The translations under genes and the position numbers were made by a program. DNA of 64,000 bases from the NCBI GenBank assembly GCA_001724265.1, contig MEDY01000032.1:58501-122500 (forward strand), written 5' to 3'. This document shows, in pieces, positions 21,601-31,776 of this stretch (position 1 is the first letter of the stretch; every line of letters begins with the position of its first letter). The notes beneath the pieces were generated by a model. That model was not told the origin of the DNA and made no database searches. It was given only the letters and a program-made list of their open reading frames with translations. Source of the DNA: Rhizaria sp. SCN 62-66. Its lineage: Eukaryota > Rhizaria, unplaced.

Positions 21601-24029
21601 ATCGTCTCGGACGCGATCGGGACGTAGTCCTCGCCCATGACCTCCGTCAGCAGCGCCGTCCATTTCGCCTTGGAGGCGAACAGCATCGCCTTCTGGATCG
21701 ACTGCTCGCATTCTTCGGTGCCGAAGACGTAGATGTCAAAGCACTCGGCGGGAACGAAGTTCTCTAGCGCCTCGCGCGGCGGCGGCGGGCGGCCGTACAT
21801 GTTCCAAGTCGCCGTGTACACGCGCACCATGCGCTGCGAGGCCACTGGGAAAGACAGGAAGCGCGTGCGCAGCGCCGCGGCGTGCCGCTGCAGCGCGGCG
21901 CGGTGTGCCTGCACGCGGAGCCGCACGGCCGCGTCGCCCTGCGCCTCGCGCATCGAAATCTGGTCCTCCACGGACAGCGCCGAGCTGTTGCTGGCCACGC
22001 TGGACAGTGCCGCGGTGACGCTCGAGACAGAGGCTGCGTTAGGGGACTGCACCTCGGACTGCGCCTGGGAAGATTGCGACTGGGACTGGGAGGGTGACAG
22101 AGACTCCTTCGCGGCACCGGCAGCAGCGGCCTCAGCAGCAGCAGCGGCAGCAGCCGCTTCAGCAGCGGCCGCGGCGGTGGCGGCAGCCTCGACCTTGGCG
22201 GCCTGGCGGAGCATCGCCTGCGTTTTGGCGTCATCACTCTCCAAGGCGTCGGCCACGATAGCTGCAATCGCGGGCGTGGGCTCGGCCGCGGCGGCTGAAG
22301 CGACAGGAGCGGGGGACGCGACCGGAGCGGGCGCGGGCAGAGTCACCGGCGTCGATGTTGCGGCTTGTACTGAGGCGGAGGTGGAGGCGGAGACAAGGGC
22401 GGGAGCGGAGATGTTCGCAGGCGTCGGACTAAAGAAGCTCTCCTCGTCGTCGTGCAGTGCGCTGGGCTCGCCCAGTCTCCCGGTGACCGCAGCGGGGCCC
22501 ACATTGGAGCTCTTGGACCTGCGGCGGGGCGCGCCGCTGCCGGGGTCCTGGGCAGCGGGGTTCGCGGGCGGGGTGAGCTTGAGCGGCGCGGTGTGGTCCT
22601 CGCTGTCCATGACCACCACGGAGTCCTCCTCCTTCGCGGCCTCCTTACCGGCCTTCTTGGCGGCCTCCTTGGCGGCTTCTTTGGCGGGCCTGGCGACAAT
22701 CGCCGCCGCCGGAGCGGCCTCGGGAGACAGGACTGTAACGGCGTTGGCGTCGGCGTCGGCGGCGGGGCTGTTGGCCACAGGGGACTCCTCGGGGACAGCG
22801 AATGCGACGGCGGACGAGGGGCGGGAGGCGCGGGCCGGCCGCGCAGGCGCAGCAGTGCCGAAGGCGTTCGTAGAGGCAGAGCCAGAGGTTAGACTCGAGA
22901 CAGAGCCAGAGCCAGAGGCGGTGCCAGCTATGGGCATGGGCGTGTACACGGGCGTGGGGGCACTAGCGTGCGCGTTGGTCTTGACGCTGACGGGGGCGAG
23001 GTTAAGAATGGGCTCGGCGGCCCCGCTGCGGGCGCTGATGTTCACGCTCGTGTCGTTAGCGTTGCTGGCATTTTTGGCATTGCCGTTGCCGTTACCGTTG
23101 TTGAAGCTGGAGGCGGGCATTCCCCACTCCTCGTCGTCATCCGCAGTGATGACGACAGCGTCGCCGTCCTCAGGCTCGGGCCGCGCGGCCGCCGCAGGAC
23201 CCCGGCCCCAGTGCCCTCCACTGGTCGATTGACTCGCAGCGGTGGACGCAGCGGCAGCGGAGGCGGAAGCGCCAGGTGTGACCCCGGTGACGCTGGAGCG
23301 CGCAATGGTGGCGGCGACCGGGGTGAAGACGGAGATCGAGGCGCGCGCAGACCGCGGCGTCTGAGGCTGACCTTGTCCCTGAGACTGAGACTGAGGCGGG
23401 AGCTGCGACTGCGCGTGGGAGGGGGCGAGCGCAAACGGCAGCGTGCCGCTGGTGGAAGACGAGGCGGACGTGGGGCGCGCAGACACGGGCCGCGAGCCAG
23501 AGCCAGAGCCAGAAGAGCCGACTGTGTTGGTGGTGATACTGGCGAGGGCAGCGGCGGCGGAGGCGGTGCCGGTGGAGGAGGAGTTCCTGCTGGGTACCGT
23601 ACCGACCGCGGCGCGCAGAGGCTCGGCGTGCACGGCGCCCTGCTGTGGCTGCGCCTGTGAGCGCGGGGACGCGCGCGGTGTGACGGAGGGGAACGGCTGC
23701 GTCGTGGTCAGCGCGTCCTCGAGGTCCCAGAACTGGTCCATGGCGGCGCCCGACGGGCTGGGGCGCAGAGTCGCCGGCCGTGCGGGCGTCGCGGGCGCGG
23801 CGGACGGGGGCGGGCGCGCGGTGTAGAAGATCGGGTCCACGGCCGCGGAGACCGAAGCTGAGGCCGAGGCGGAGGAGGAGGAGGATGTGGAGCCGTTTGA
23901 CGGTGCGCCGAAGGCGGACGAGACAAAGTCACTGTCACCGCTGGGAGAGGAGGCAGGAAAGTGGAAAGGCAAGGAGCCAGTGTGACTCTGACCGTCCGCG
24001 CCGGGGCGCGCGCTGGAAGGGCGACTCAT
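18657..24029 (-). CDS. Inositol polyphosphate 5-phosphatase with split catalytic domain
   Basis: Expected to remove the 5-phosphate from phosphoinositides or inositol phosphates at membranes. The start is the ATG at 24029, giving 1,790 aa; frame upstream of it has no ATG. Residues 1-735 are low-complexity. The catalytic fold starts with TATWNMYGR (about 740), GTEECEQ (about 773), LGNKGAVALSF (about 842) and NAHFQSGE (about 864). Near residue 891 a Ser/Ala/Gly-rich insertion of about 665 residues intervenes. The fold then resumes with FWMGDLNYR (about 1564), VPSWTDRIL (about 1640) and TSDHRPVFAH (about 1669). All signature motifs of the Mg-dependent 5-phosphatase family (WxGDxNYR, PxWxDRIL, SDHRP) are intact. 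A Gln-rich tail follows. No SH2, RhoGAP or Sac1 domain is seen, so the subfamily (INPP5E-like or OCRL-like) is open. Confidence 0.93.
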   Translation of the reverse strand: MSRPSSARPGADGQSHTGSLPFHFPASSPSGDSDFVSSAFGAPSNGSTSSSSSASASASVSAAVDPIFYTARPPPSAAPATPARPATLRPSPSGAAMDQFWDLEDALTTTQPFPSVTPRASPRSQAQPQQGAVHAEPLRAAVGTVPSRNSSSTGTASAAAALASITTNTVGSSGSGSGSRPVSARPTSASSSTSGTLPFALAPSHAQSQLPPQSQSQGQGQPQTPRSARASISVFTPVAATIARSSVTGVTPGASASAAAASTAASQSTSGGHWGRGPAAAARPEPEDGDAVVITADDDEEWGMPASSFNNGNGNGNAKNASNANDTSVNISARSGAAEPILNLAPVSVKTNAHASAPTPVYTPMPIAGTASGSGSVSSLTSGSASTNAFGTAAPARPARASRPSSAVAFAVPEESPVANSPAADADANAVTVLSPEAAPAAAIVARPAKEAAKEAAKKAGKEAAKEEDSVVVMDSEDHTAPLKLTPPANPAAQDPGSGAPRRRSKSSNVGPAAVTGRLGEPSALHDDEESFFSPTPANISAPALVSASTSASVQAATSTPVTLPAPAPVASPAPVASAAAAEPTPAIAAIVADALESDDAKTQAMLRQAAKVEAAATAAAAAEAAAAAAAAEAAAAGAAKESLSPSQSQSQSSQAQSEVQSPNAASVSSVTAALSSVASNSSALSVEDQISMREAQGDAAVRLRVQAHRAALQRHAAALRTRFLSFPVASQRMVRVYTATWNMYGRPPPPREALENFVPAECFDIYVFGTEECEQSIQKAMLFASKAKWTALLTEVMGEDYVPIASETMQAIHIIGFIRRELAPFLAHVQTERVPTGFGDVLGNKGAVALSFELGATSFLFINAHFQSGERAVGRRNTDFHKINSRLTLLPRGRPRVVAEFGAENRTLADSGLLIGHGLPMIATVGSLPAVSGSPGSAASSVAGAAAVAGVASVVASASKDMDADDTVELARVRALQAAIAGELLEAELLEQQRSQDRRAAAVAARHAAAVAAATGNAATIVIQRSDADADADADEAGDSAGDGADREGSWSDASDRRRSSGAYASPARPLPAPLSAAAAAAAAGAGAGAGAGTGHSPASGYATSLLASGVGLAVAASAQKAGSVVSSLTSSVRAMYFNENDEDDAASGDRAKHDGSGLGLALGLGGGDDDDEEAKAGPRSASDGTSNSSSVGNSTGASANGNSMRSPLLDDDTGGCVDTLPGYAKLTPAVTAAATAAAAAAAAAAKGRSVVTEADGEGEIYTVPSSSSLMANNRHHNSRGVKGNLNPDSDSIADDTEPDTSYPASRSSPSTGGSRSIGGSGNAPPVPSRPARSDSLSTTSAASGAATPASTSAAPAASATGASTGVSTSSNSSAPPVPARPTAFGVAVAAAAAGGPALVTSQSRNGAYGYGRLPLPAPRALAVPVLDNTTAAAAAAAAGVSVSALVQHSHPHPPLGGAASAPASAAATPVAPVHPHATAVAAAGHSHSQHQMPLSGSVVGPSAGARAMTPMPHSLSASLAATDTVIDASATAALPCPFTALQSRLQAVPLTALDAVSRFDAVFWMGDLNYRVDTSRRIVDRLLSHNMVDECLLHDELRRELHANRVFRGFDEGPIEFPPTYKYDIGCDRYDSSEKLRVPSWTDRILWKKAPELVLLERYGSCREVRTSDHRPVFAHFLVRVSNVFSSIIEDSSAISSAHASNAASAATDAAGASGARGGVAASASQRGGQQQHQQQQQQQRQQHQQQPQQVPARGAATGAGSAGNGGARPTQQQMVDNTCNTGMCPTQ

Positions 24030-24394
24030 TCGCGCCAGAAGGCAGAGATAGAAAAGTTCTGGAGCGACTGCGAGTGAAGACAACGGACATGGTAGCGAAA
24101 TGTTTGTTAGGTGAATTTCTCTGTACACGCAGTCTGTTTTTCAAGCGCCATGAAAATATAATATCAAAAACCTCTATATAAATTGAGAAATGTTAAAGGC
24201 ATTGTCGTTGACGGTTGTGATAACGAGTTGCAAAACAAAAACGGGACACGACTTGAGACTGCTCAATGATTCGATCAACTCGTGCCAGCCATGGCAAGAT
24301 GGCAAACGACCACCAGCGCACGATATATCTCTTCAATCAGCCATCACTAGCATTCATTGTACTCACCGTAAAATTCACTGTGCTTGTTTAGATT
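24030..24394. other. Divergent promoter region (5-phosphatase / unknown)
   Basis: 365 bp between divergent start codons. A TATATAAATT element at 24175-24184 lies about 145 bp upstream of the 5-phosphatase ATG and is a plausible TATA-like site. Nothing else is recognised. Confidence 0.45.
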
Positions 24395-25801
24395 ATGTTG
24401 CCGAACACGAACGAGGGCAATCCCCAGTCGGCGACCGGCTCCGCAGCCGCCCCTCGGTTCGACATGTCTGCCGTCGCTCGCATCGCCGCCGCCGTCCGCA
24501 GCGCTGCCGACGCCTCATGGCGCCGCAAGGGGACTGGTGCAATCTTGGACGCATTCACAAACAGGCTAACTGCCCCACGCGCACATGGTGCGACTAGCAT
24601 CATCCCGGGCTCAGTCGTCAACCTCGCGACCGCTGCGACTGCGAATGTCCACACAGTAGATGGTCCAGGTGGGGTGACAACGGTACGTGAGGCGATGATG
24701 CATGGCCCTGCTCCGCTCGTTCCTGTTTTTGTACCCGTTGGTGCGACAGCGACTTCGAGTAGCAGCAGCAGCTACAGCAGTAACACCAGAAGTTTGCATT
24801 TTGCAGAAGCATCATCTTCATCATCTGCATCATCGTCTGGCTTCGCAAGTTCTGACTGTGAAGTGAACCTAACTCAGTTTGTGACAGCGCGCGCAAGCAC
24901 TGCGCCCGTTTCGTTCGCGTCCGTGGTCGCGGCCGCGTCTTCGACAGCTCCTACCGCACCGAGTAGTCTCGACGCGAACAGTCGGAACGCTGCGGCGAGT
25001 GAAGCCGCCAACAGTGGCAACGCCGCAGCAGTCGATGCGGGCGGACCATCTGCGGCTGCTCAAAGCAAGTCCGTAAAAGTGCGCAAGTTGATCGCACCTA
25101 CGCTCGTCAGCACGACGACCACAACGGCTACAATTGGCAATAGCAACGCGGTAGCGGGTGCTTCGGGACCGGGATTGAAGGCAGAGACGGGCGCAGAACT
25201 TGACGCGGAGTCTGCGGCGGCGCTGGCGGCGCACTTCCGCGCTCGGAGGGCGCAGCAGTCGTCGGCGGGTACGTTCATTGACGTCGTCGAGCGGCTCCAC
25301 AAGCGGCATGCAAACGATATCACGCATGGCTACGACAACAAAACCGCGGCGCATGGACACAGTCACCGCCGAGGGCGCGGCCCCGGCCGCGGCATGCGCA
25401 GGAATTTTCGCGGCAGTGACGACGATGATGATGAGGATGCGGCACTTGCGTGGCTTAACCAGGGCGACGATGCTGCTGAGGTTGGCATTGACGGTGACGT
25501 TGATCGTATTAATGATATGCTATCTGGTCACATCGCAATCGATAAAAACAGCAACAATATGGCAGTGTCGGGGCGGAGTGTCAATGCGAATATGGAAGAC
25601 GGTGCTTTGCACGGTGCAACGACTGCGAATTGCATGGTAGGTATCGGCACGGTCACATCGCACGAGCTCATGCAGCAGTCGGGTACAGAAGGCAGCAACA
25701 GCGGTTGCGTGGCATCACTGTGGACTCAGTTCGCGCCGGGGCTGTGCGTGCCTGCCAGCACACTGTTGCCCAAGTCGCACGCACTGCACTTGGCGCAGTG
25801 A
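24395..25801 (+). CDS. Unknown low-complexity protein with RG-rich and acidic patches
   Basis: Uninterrupted 468-codon frame starting at the ATG at 24395. Its GC-rich coding composition matches the neighbours and the flanks are AT-rich, which supports a real gene. I recognise no family. The N-terminal about 70 residues could form helices. The middle is Ser/Ala/Thr-rich. Near residues 325-345 a Arg/Gly-rich patch (RRGRGPGRGMRR) is followed by an Asp run, suggesting possible nucleic-acid binding or disorder. The C-terminal third has no clear pattern. It is divergent from the 5-phosphatase gene. No signal peptide or membrane segment is seen. Confidence 0.62.
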   Translation: MLPNTNEGNPQSATGSAAAPRFDMSAVARIAAAVRSAADASWRRKGTGAILDAFTNRLTAPRAHGATSIIPGSVVNLATAATANVHTVDGPGGVTTVREAMMHGPAPLVPVFVPVGATATSSSSSSYSSNTRSLHFAEASSSSSASSSGFASSDCEVNLTQFVTARASTAPVSFASVVAAASSTAPTAPSSLDANSRNAAASEAANSGNAAAVDAGGPSAAAQSKSVKVRKLIAPTLVSTTTTTATIGNSNAVAGASGPGLKAETGAELDAESAAALAAHFRARRAQQSSAGTFIDVVERLHKRHANDITHGYDNKTAAHGHSHRRGRGPGRGMRRNFRGSDDDDDEDAALAWLNQGDDAAEVGIDGDVDRINDMLSGHIAIDKNSNNMAVSGRSVNANMEDGALHGATTANCMVGIGTVTSHELMQQSGTEGSNSGCVASLWTQFAPGLCVPASTLLPKSHALHLAQ

Positions 25802-26302
25802 GCGCAGCTGTGTGCTCATGATATGTTTAAATGCCAGGCACAGAACATGCGTGGCGCAAATGCTGATGTCCGAATGTGTATTTAAATCGTTTCAAGGTTT
25901 TGTTGTAGTTTGAGAAACATAGAGATTTGCAATAAAGTATTACTGCTAACAATAGTACAAGAAGTTAGTAGTGTAGTTACAACAATCACAGATAGACAAG
26001 CACAATACTGCTTAGAGTGAAGCAGCTATGCTTGCAATAGATCAAAGGAGTCAAAGATACACAGATGATTTAAGAAAGATAGCCAATTGACTAAATTCGA
26101 TTCACGGCGTTGAGATAAATTGGTTACATTACATGACACGCTTGAAACTTCAGAAGTTCTAAGTGAGCGTGGCGTGCTTACGCGTACGGAAACTGACACC
26201 ATTCAGTTTTGCTCATACTAATGTCGAAATATGAATGAATTAAAACGGCGTCAGAAACCAAACACAAAGTGCGTCTTCGTCAAGAGATCTCCGCACTTTA
26301 GC
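25802..26302. other. Convergent intergenic region with poly(A)-like signal
   Basis: AT-rich spacer between convergent genes. AATAAA at 25931-25936 lies about 130 bp after the stop of the plus-strand gene and could direct 3' end formation. No gene is seen. Confidence 0.5.
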
Positions 26303-28081
26303 TTACGCTCGCTTGCGCTGCTTGCCAATGTTTGTTACCGCGGCCATAGCGGCAACAGCAGCAAGAGCGACTCCGCCAACAATAGCCCAGTTCATGCTAA
26401 CACTGGCGGAGCCTGACGTCGCGGAGCCCATAACGGGGAGACAGATGCCACTGCATCTGTGTGAGAAGCAGTCATTGTCAGACGTACAAGTCTTGGAATC
26501 ATCACAAGAAGGGCAAGTCCCGCCGCCGCAGTCCTTGTCTGTCTCAGGAGTATCAAGAACTGTGTTAAAGCACTGATCAGTGATCAACTAAGACAGCCAA
26601 CAAATCCAGGTCCGAATTGATTACAAATTGACAAAGAGCGCGAGTTTAATAAGGTGTTGTTGTTCATGGTTTGTTCGCATGTGAACGCATTGTTTACACT
26701 TAACAACAAACATCGACGTAACGGCAAACATATATCTTCAGCATAGCCAATCATTAAACTTCTATGAATATGTTTTTTTAGCGTTGCTACGTACCAGGAA
26801 GGAGGGAATGCCGGCACTACCAGCCACGCCAAGCAAGGCATGAATAATGTTAGGAATGCTGAGTGTAAGAGTCGTGACTTTAGTAAGTGCAAGCGTGTAA
26901 AATAACAACTCAGGAAGAACACCCATTGTGACTTTTAGTGAGCCGCCCACAACCTCTTGTTTAATCATAAACACGTCGCTGTGATCCGTGACCAAAGGGC
27001 CCAGAGCGTCAATGTAAGCGTCCACGAAATCCATGCGCTCCTGCGCGTTCATCAGCGAGAGCACATTAATGGTGATAACCTGCGTGATGACGTTGACAGT
27101 AGAAGCACCAGTATCAGGAGGATTGATGTCCGCCACAAGCGCGGCACCGTCAAACGTCGTGAGCAAGTCCAGCCCGGTAGCCGGCGGCGCCGCAAACGTC
27201 ACCCGCACAGACTGCTCGGTCGCCGACTCGGAAGGCGACGTCACAGGCCCGCAGGCCAGCGAGGCGCTCGCGCCGGGCGCGGCGGAGCGCGAGGACGGGG
27301 CTGGCATGGTGACCGTGAGCACCGGCGCGCTGCCGGCGATGGTGGTGGCGACAAGCGCGGCCGCGAGGCTGTCCCCGCCGTCGACCGTGAGAGTGCACAC
27401 GGTGGCTGCCGACGCGGTCCAGCCGGCCGAGGGCAGGCGCAGCGTCACGGTGTCGTCCTTGGCGAGCGCGACGGGCGCCGTGGCGCGGAGCCGCAGCGAG
27501 ACGGTGGTGGCGGTGTTGAGGCGCAGGTCCGACTCGGCTTGCGAGAGCGCGACGGTGAGCTGGCTGCCGACGACGGACGCGGCGCTGAACAACGGGGACA
27601 CGCTGACGGCGCCCGACGAGATGACGGAGCTGTCGGGGGTCTTGAGCGACGCGGAGCCTTGCTCTGCGGTGGTTGCGTCGTTGCCCGTCGTGAGCCCCGT
27701 ACACAGTAACACGTGGTCACCGGTGTTGAGCGCGCTCGCGAGGGTGACTATGAGGCCCTCGCCGCCAGTCAGCGACACGTCGGGCAGCGCGGCGCCGTCG
27801 AGCGAGCAGGTCGGCGTAGGCGAGCCCGCGGCGACGACGCCCGTGGGCAGCATGAGCACGAGCGCGGCGCCTGCGTCGGCGGCCGCGGTGGATGAGAAAG
27901 GGAAGTAGAGCGAGGCGTCGGCGAACGCGGTCTGGGCAGGGTACAGAGTCGCGCCGGAGCTGGACGTGATGACGCCGGGCTCCTCGGCGCCGAGGTCGAG
28001 AGTTCTGACGCGGCGGACTGGCGCTGCTGTGGTAAGTGCGAGGGCGAAGCACCCCAGTGCGAGCAACGGACGCAATGCCAT
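26303..28081 (-). CDS. Type I membrane protein with Ig-like repeats and a Cys-rich ETDxDCGG module (paralogue A)
   Basis: Two exons on the minus strand: 28081-26795 and 26587-26303. The intron of 207 nt (GTACGT...CTTAG) is phase 0 and gives 523 aa. A signal peptide (MALRPLLALGCFALALTTAA) is followed by about 300 residues of beta-rich repeats. Next comes a conserved block (about 325-390: DVFMIKQEVVGGSLKVTMG) that could be SEA-like. The second exon carries the cysteine module ETDKDCGGGTCPSC with a trailing DCFSHRCSGICL, then one hydrophobic segment (WAIVGGVALAAVAAMAAV) and a short basic tail. The predicted topology is a cell-surface protein with the repeats outside. Without the intron the protein would lose both cysteine module and anchor, which supports the splice model. 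It is paralogous to the upstream neighbour; ligand and role are unknown. Confidence 0.78.
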
Positions 28082-28766
28082 TGCTGTGGGGCGACAAGGG
28101 GGCCGCGAGTAAACAAGATATATTGAGTTTGTAAGCTGTATAATTGAAATAAATTGGTGTTTAAGTTACGTCTTACTTTGTCAAAAGTGTTATATAGCTT
28201 GTGTCGATAATGATTTGTGAAACAGTTCTCTTTTGATTACACGGCTTTCCTGCTTGATCTCGCCTGATCTGCCGTCGTGTTTGTTGCTGAACGACTGCGG
28301 GTCAACACAGTCACGCGTACCCACAGTCGACTGACAAAATTGTATATCTCCGACGTGTTTGCAACGTTGAATTAAATTTGATAACATCTTAACTTTTGTG
28401 TAGATGTATCTTGTTGCTCCACACTCGCTACAATTATTCTAGTTTAGTTGGTCACGTTCGATTTTGTTCAAGTTGTCAAAAGAGATCGAGAGCACGCCGT
28501 ACAACTTGAAGTATCAATCGTTAGCGTTAAGATTAATTAATGTAAATGTGAGAATAATGTATTTTATTTGTACATGTCCGTACAAATAATGAAAATACAA
28601 CCTTGACTCAGAACATTTCAAGATTCAGAGGTAGACAGGAATGTACACAAACATCACTAGTCGAAATGTGTGTACAACAAATAGCGCAATAAAAATGAAA
28701 ATAGAGCTATGGCTTTTCTCGCAAATTTACGCCAACTAACAAAGTGAGTGCTTGGATTGAAGCTGC
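28082..28766. other. Spacer between the two tandem membrane-protein paralogues
   Basis: About 685 bp of AT-rich sequence holding the promoter of the downstream paralogue and the 3' end of the upstream one. No coding region or RNA gene is recognised. Confidence 0.5.
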
Positions 28767-31106
28767 TTAATCGTGCTTGTGACGCTGCTGCTTATGAGCG
28801 CCTGCAATCGCCGCTATCGCGGCAATAACAACGCCGCTAAGCCCTGCAACAAGCACCCAATTGCCGGACACAGCCGCAGCAGCCGAGGTTGCCCCGCCAC
28901 CACCGCCGCCGCCGCCTCCCGCGGGCGGTGTGTCAACCCCTGTGACCGTGAGGCAGAGCCCTGCGAGTCCGCAGCGGCGCGAGAGACAGTCGCGCTCGTG
29001 CATGCAGCGGAGGCCGTCGGCGCACGCGCGGCACACGCCGCCGCCGCAGTCAATGTCGGTCTCAAACTGACTGAGAGACTTGTCGAAGCACTGCGCTGGT
29101 GTATCCACGACATTGCCACTCATAAGTGTTCCCGCGAGCGAAGTGACTGTACCTGTGACGCCGCCAAGCAAGTTACCAACAAGATCTAAGACACCGGTAA
29201 CGAGTCCGTTAACGGCATTGAGAACGTTCTGAATATTAAATTCGGATAGCGGTCGGAGGCCCACAGTCACTTCAAGAAGCCCGTTGACAATGTCCTGACC
29301 GATGATAAAGATGTCACTCTGGTGGAGAATATTGTCGTTCAAGAGATGCTTGTACTGGTCAAGGAAGGTTAGCCGCCCCGCTGCATCCAGCAAAGTGGTT
29401 GCGTTAAGCGAGACAATTTGCTCGACAACCTGGACCACACCGTCGGCGGCAACGGCGGGCAAGTTGATGTCGCTGATTGGTGCTTCGCCGTCGAACATGG
29501 TCATGTACGCACCGCCTGCCGTGATAGGCGCAGCAAATGTCACGCGCACAGACTTGCTAATAGAGCTAGCCGCAGGGGAAACCACGGGGCTACACAGCAA
29601 ACGAGCGCTCGCGCCGGGGGCCTCGGACTGCGACGCACCGTATGGCATGGTGACTGTGAGCATGGGCGCGCTGCCAGCGATCGTGGCGGCAACTGTAGGT
29701 GCGAGGATTAAGTCTCCAGCGTCGACACTAAGAAAACACATAGTAGCCGCCGAAACCGTCCAACCTGATGTCGGCAAGCGCAACGTCACCGTATCGTTGC
29801 TGGCAAAAGAGACGGTGCCAGCAGCGCGAACGCGCAGGCTCAGCGTTGAGGGCGTGCTAAGATGCAACAGCCCGTCCTTGACCCTTTGTTCAACGCTCAT
29901 TGTAACATAACTCTCAAGCGTGGTTGGCGTGCTAAATATTGCGCTCACAGCAACAGTGCCAGTTGCGGTGATAGTGCCACTTAAAGATCTTTTGACAGTC
30001 ACAGTCGCCGAGCTTGCAGCGCGCGCGGTCTCGCTGGTGCGCACGCCAGTGCACTGCAGCGTATGCGTGCCCGCGGCCAGTGACGCTGCAAGGGTGACCG
30101 TGAGCGTGGCACTGCTGACCAGCTTGGAGCTGGTGACGGCGCCCCCGTTGACCTTGCATACGGGAGTCGGCGAGGTTGCCGCTAGCGTGCCTGTTGGCAT
30201 CGCAACAGTGATGACGGAGCCTGTAGTGACGGCAATAGGCGACGAAATTGCGAGTTGTAAAGTCGCTCCACTGTAGGCTGACTGCGCAGGAAACAGGCGC
30301 ACACCCAGTGGAGAGCTTAACGTGGCAGCGTCAGCGGGCGCAGCGGGCTGCTCTGTGCCGTCATCAGTGCCACCGCCAGTGCCGCCGTCGTCATCGTCGT
30401 CGTCGTCGTCATCGTCATCGTCGTCGTCATCGTTATTGCCTGGGCCAGGGTTGCTCTCCTCGTCAGGCGGCAACGTGCCGCCCTGCGCAACAGCAACAAC
30501 ATGTGCGTTGTTGTTGGGATACCCCATGTACTTGCGGTTGAGTGAGTCGTACACCGCAAACGTCGCGTCGCCAGTCTCGGTCGCAGCAGCGGCCACGGGC
30601 GGTGCGCGCGCGCCAGGGCACGAGATCACAAGGCTGCCCGCAGCTGCCGCGGAGTTGGGCGCGGGCACGCCGACGGGCACGGTGAGCAGCAGTGCGTTGT
30701 CGTTGTTGGCCGCGGGATCGAGCGTGCGGTGCTCGGTGGCAGCGGCGACAGGAGCGGCCATAACGCCGCTGTCGGGGAGGTGCACGGTGCAGCTCGTGAC
30801 GCCGGCGACGCTCCAGCCCGTCGGCGGAGTCAGCGCAATCTGGTCAGAGAACATTACAGCCGTGGCGAGCGAGGCGAAAGAGACTGTGAGCGTGACGGTT
30901 GCGTTGGTCTCGACGGGAGACGGCGAGGCAGTCACGAGCATGGGAGCCTCTGAGGGCTCGATGTCTTGCACGATCAGCGGAACGTTGTCGCTCTGCGTCC
31001 GCATCTGTCGGATTCTTTGGCGCATGCCGGGAGGGGTTAAAGCGGTGGCTGAAGCTACGCACATTGAAGCAACGAGCGCAAGGGACAGCAACAGGCGGAT
31101 GATCAT
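28767..31106 (-). CDS. Type I membrane protein with Ig-like repeats, Asp linker and Cys-rich ETDxDCGG module (paralogue B)
   Basis: Single frame. I choose the ATG at 31106, which puts a signal peptide (MIIRLLLSLALVASMCVASA) at the N-terminus; an in-frame ATG at 31154 is the alternative. The product is 779 aa. A first beta-rich repeat (about 50-190) is followed by a near-pure Asp linker (about 223-240). Two more repeats align with paralogue A (DTVTLRLPTSGWT here, DTVTLRLPSAGWT there). A matching block DIFIIGQDIVNGLLEVTVG follows, then the cysteine module ETDIDCGGGVCRAC (about 680), a glycine run, one membrane segment (about 743-768) and a His/Lys-rich tail. The extra N-terminal repeat and linker distinguish it from paralogue A. 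Likely a surface glycoprotein or adhesion-like protein; this is inference from architecture only. Confidence 0.78.
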   Translation of the reverse strand: MIIRLLLSLALVASMCVASATALTPPGMRQRIRQMRTQSDNVPLIVQDIEPSEAPMLVTASPSPVETNATVTLTVSFASLATAVMFSDQIALTPPTGWSVAGVTSCTVHLPDSGVMAAPVAAATEHRTLDPAANNDNALLLTVPVGVPAPNSAAAAGSLVISCPGARAPPVAAAATETGDATFAVYDSLNRKYMGYPNNNAHVVAVAQGGTLPPDEESNPGPGNNDDDDDDDDDDDDDDDGGTGGGTDDGTEQPAAPADAATLSSPLGVRLFPAQSAYSGATLQLAISSPIAVTTGSVITVAMPTGTLAATSPTPVCKVNGGAVTSSKLVSSATLTVTLAASLAAGTHTLQCTGVRTSETARAASSATVTVKRSLSGTITATGTVAVSAIFSTPTTLESYVTMSVEQRVKDGLLHLSTPSTLSLRVRAAGTVSFASNDTVTLRLPTSGWTVSAATMCFLSVDAGDLILAPTVAATIAGSAPMLTVTMPYGASQSEAPGASARLLCSPVVSPAASSISKSVRVTFAAPITAGGAYMTMFDGEAPISDINLPAVAADGVVQVVEQIVSLNATTLLDAAGRLTFLDQYKHLLNDNILHQSDIFIIGQDIVNGLLEVTVGLRPLSEFNIQNVLNAVNGLVTGVLDLVGNLLGGVTGTVTSLAGTLMSGNVVDTPAQCFDKSLSQFETDIDCGGGVCRACADGLRCMHERDCLSRRCGLAGLCLTVTGVDTPPAGGGGGGGGGATSAAAAVSGNWVLVAGLSGVVIAAIAAIAGAHKQQRHKHD
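30380..30437. repeat. GTC/ATC trinucleotide tract encoding the poly-Asp linker
   Basis: A run of GTC and ATC triplets on the plus strand reads as GAC/GAT on the coding strand. It forms the acidic linker between the first repeat and the remainder of paralogue B. Confidence 0.85.
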
Positions 31107-31776
31107 GTTGCTGTGTGCTGCTGCTGTGAAAAAAATGTCAGGAAAGTAAACCATCAAGAATTAGAAGATATGAGAATACAATTGTTTTTTGCGGTGTTTA
31201 AGTTGTTTTTGTCCTAATACAACAGTTATATTTGCTCACATAAGATAATTGACGAGAAATCGCTTCGATTAGCTTTGTACTCCCACCTCGGACCCGGCGC
31301 GGATTGTTGCTGCTACTTGTTGCACACATATTGCGCGAAGTCTGCAACAACAAATGACAGCCCGCGACTTGAAGAAAACATAAGTGATCATGTATAAAAA
31401 TAAATATGGCGTGTAATCGAACACTTTAGCAAAGAGTCGGCGTTGACAGGATTGGCTACGAACAAAAGCCCAGTAAAGCAACTCCGGCCTCAAGGTGCGA
31501 CAAAAGTGAGCCGTCAAGAGCTGTGATAACGTTATTGCAGGCCAGAGCGCAGGAACATATGCTTTTTTGTGCACGTAGCTCTAAAGTTGTGGATGAACCG
31601 GCTTATAATTCTGATGTTGGGATGACAGCGAGCGGCGGCCAGTTACGACCTCATTTCTTGTACAGCATGAGATCTGACTCTGACAGATTTCCCTGCAATG
31701 CCGCGGCGTTGCAGCGCAAAATCGTGTGCTTGGTCATAACAAGCCGTGTACGTGCTTTGCCGCACTTTGTCTATGT
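31107..31776. other. Intergenic region upstream of paralogue B
   Basis: AT-rich sequence containing the paralogue B promoter. An open plus-strand frame around 31523-31906 has several Met codons but no recognisable domain, and I do not call it. Confidence 0.4.
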
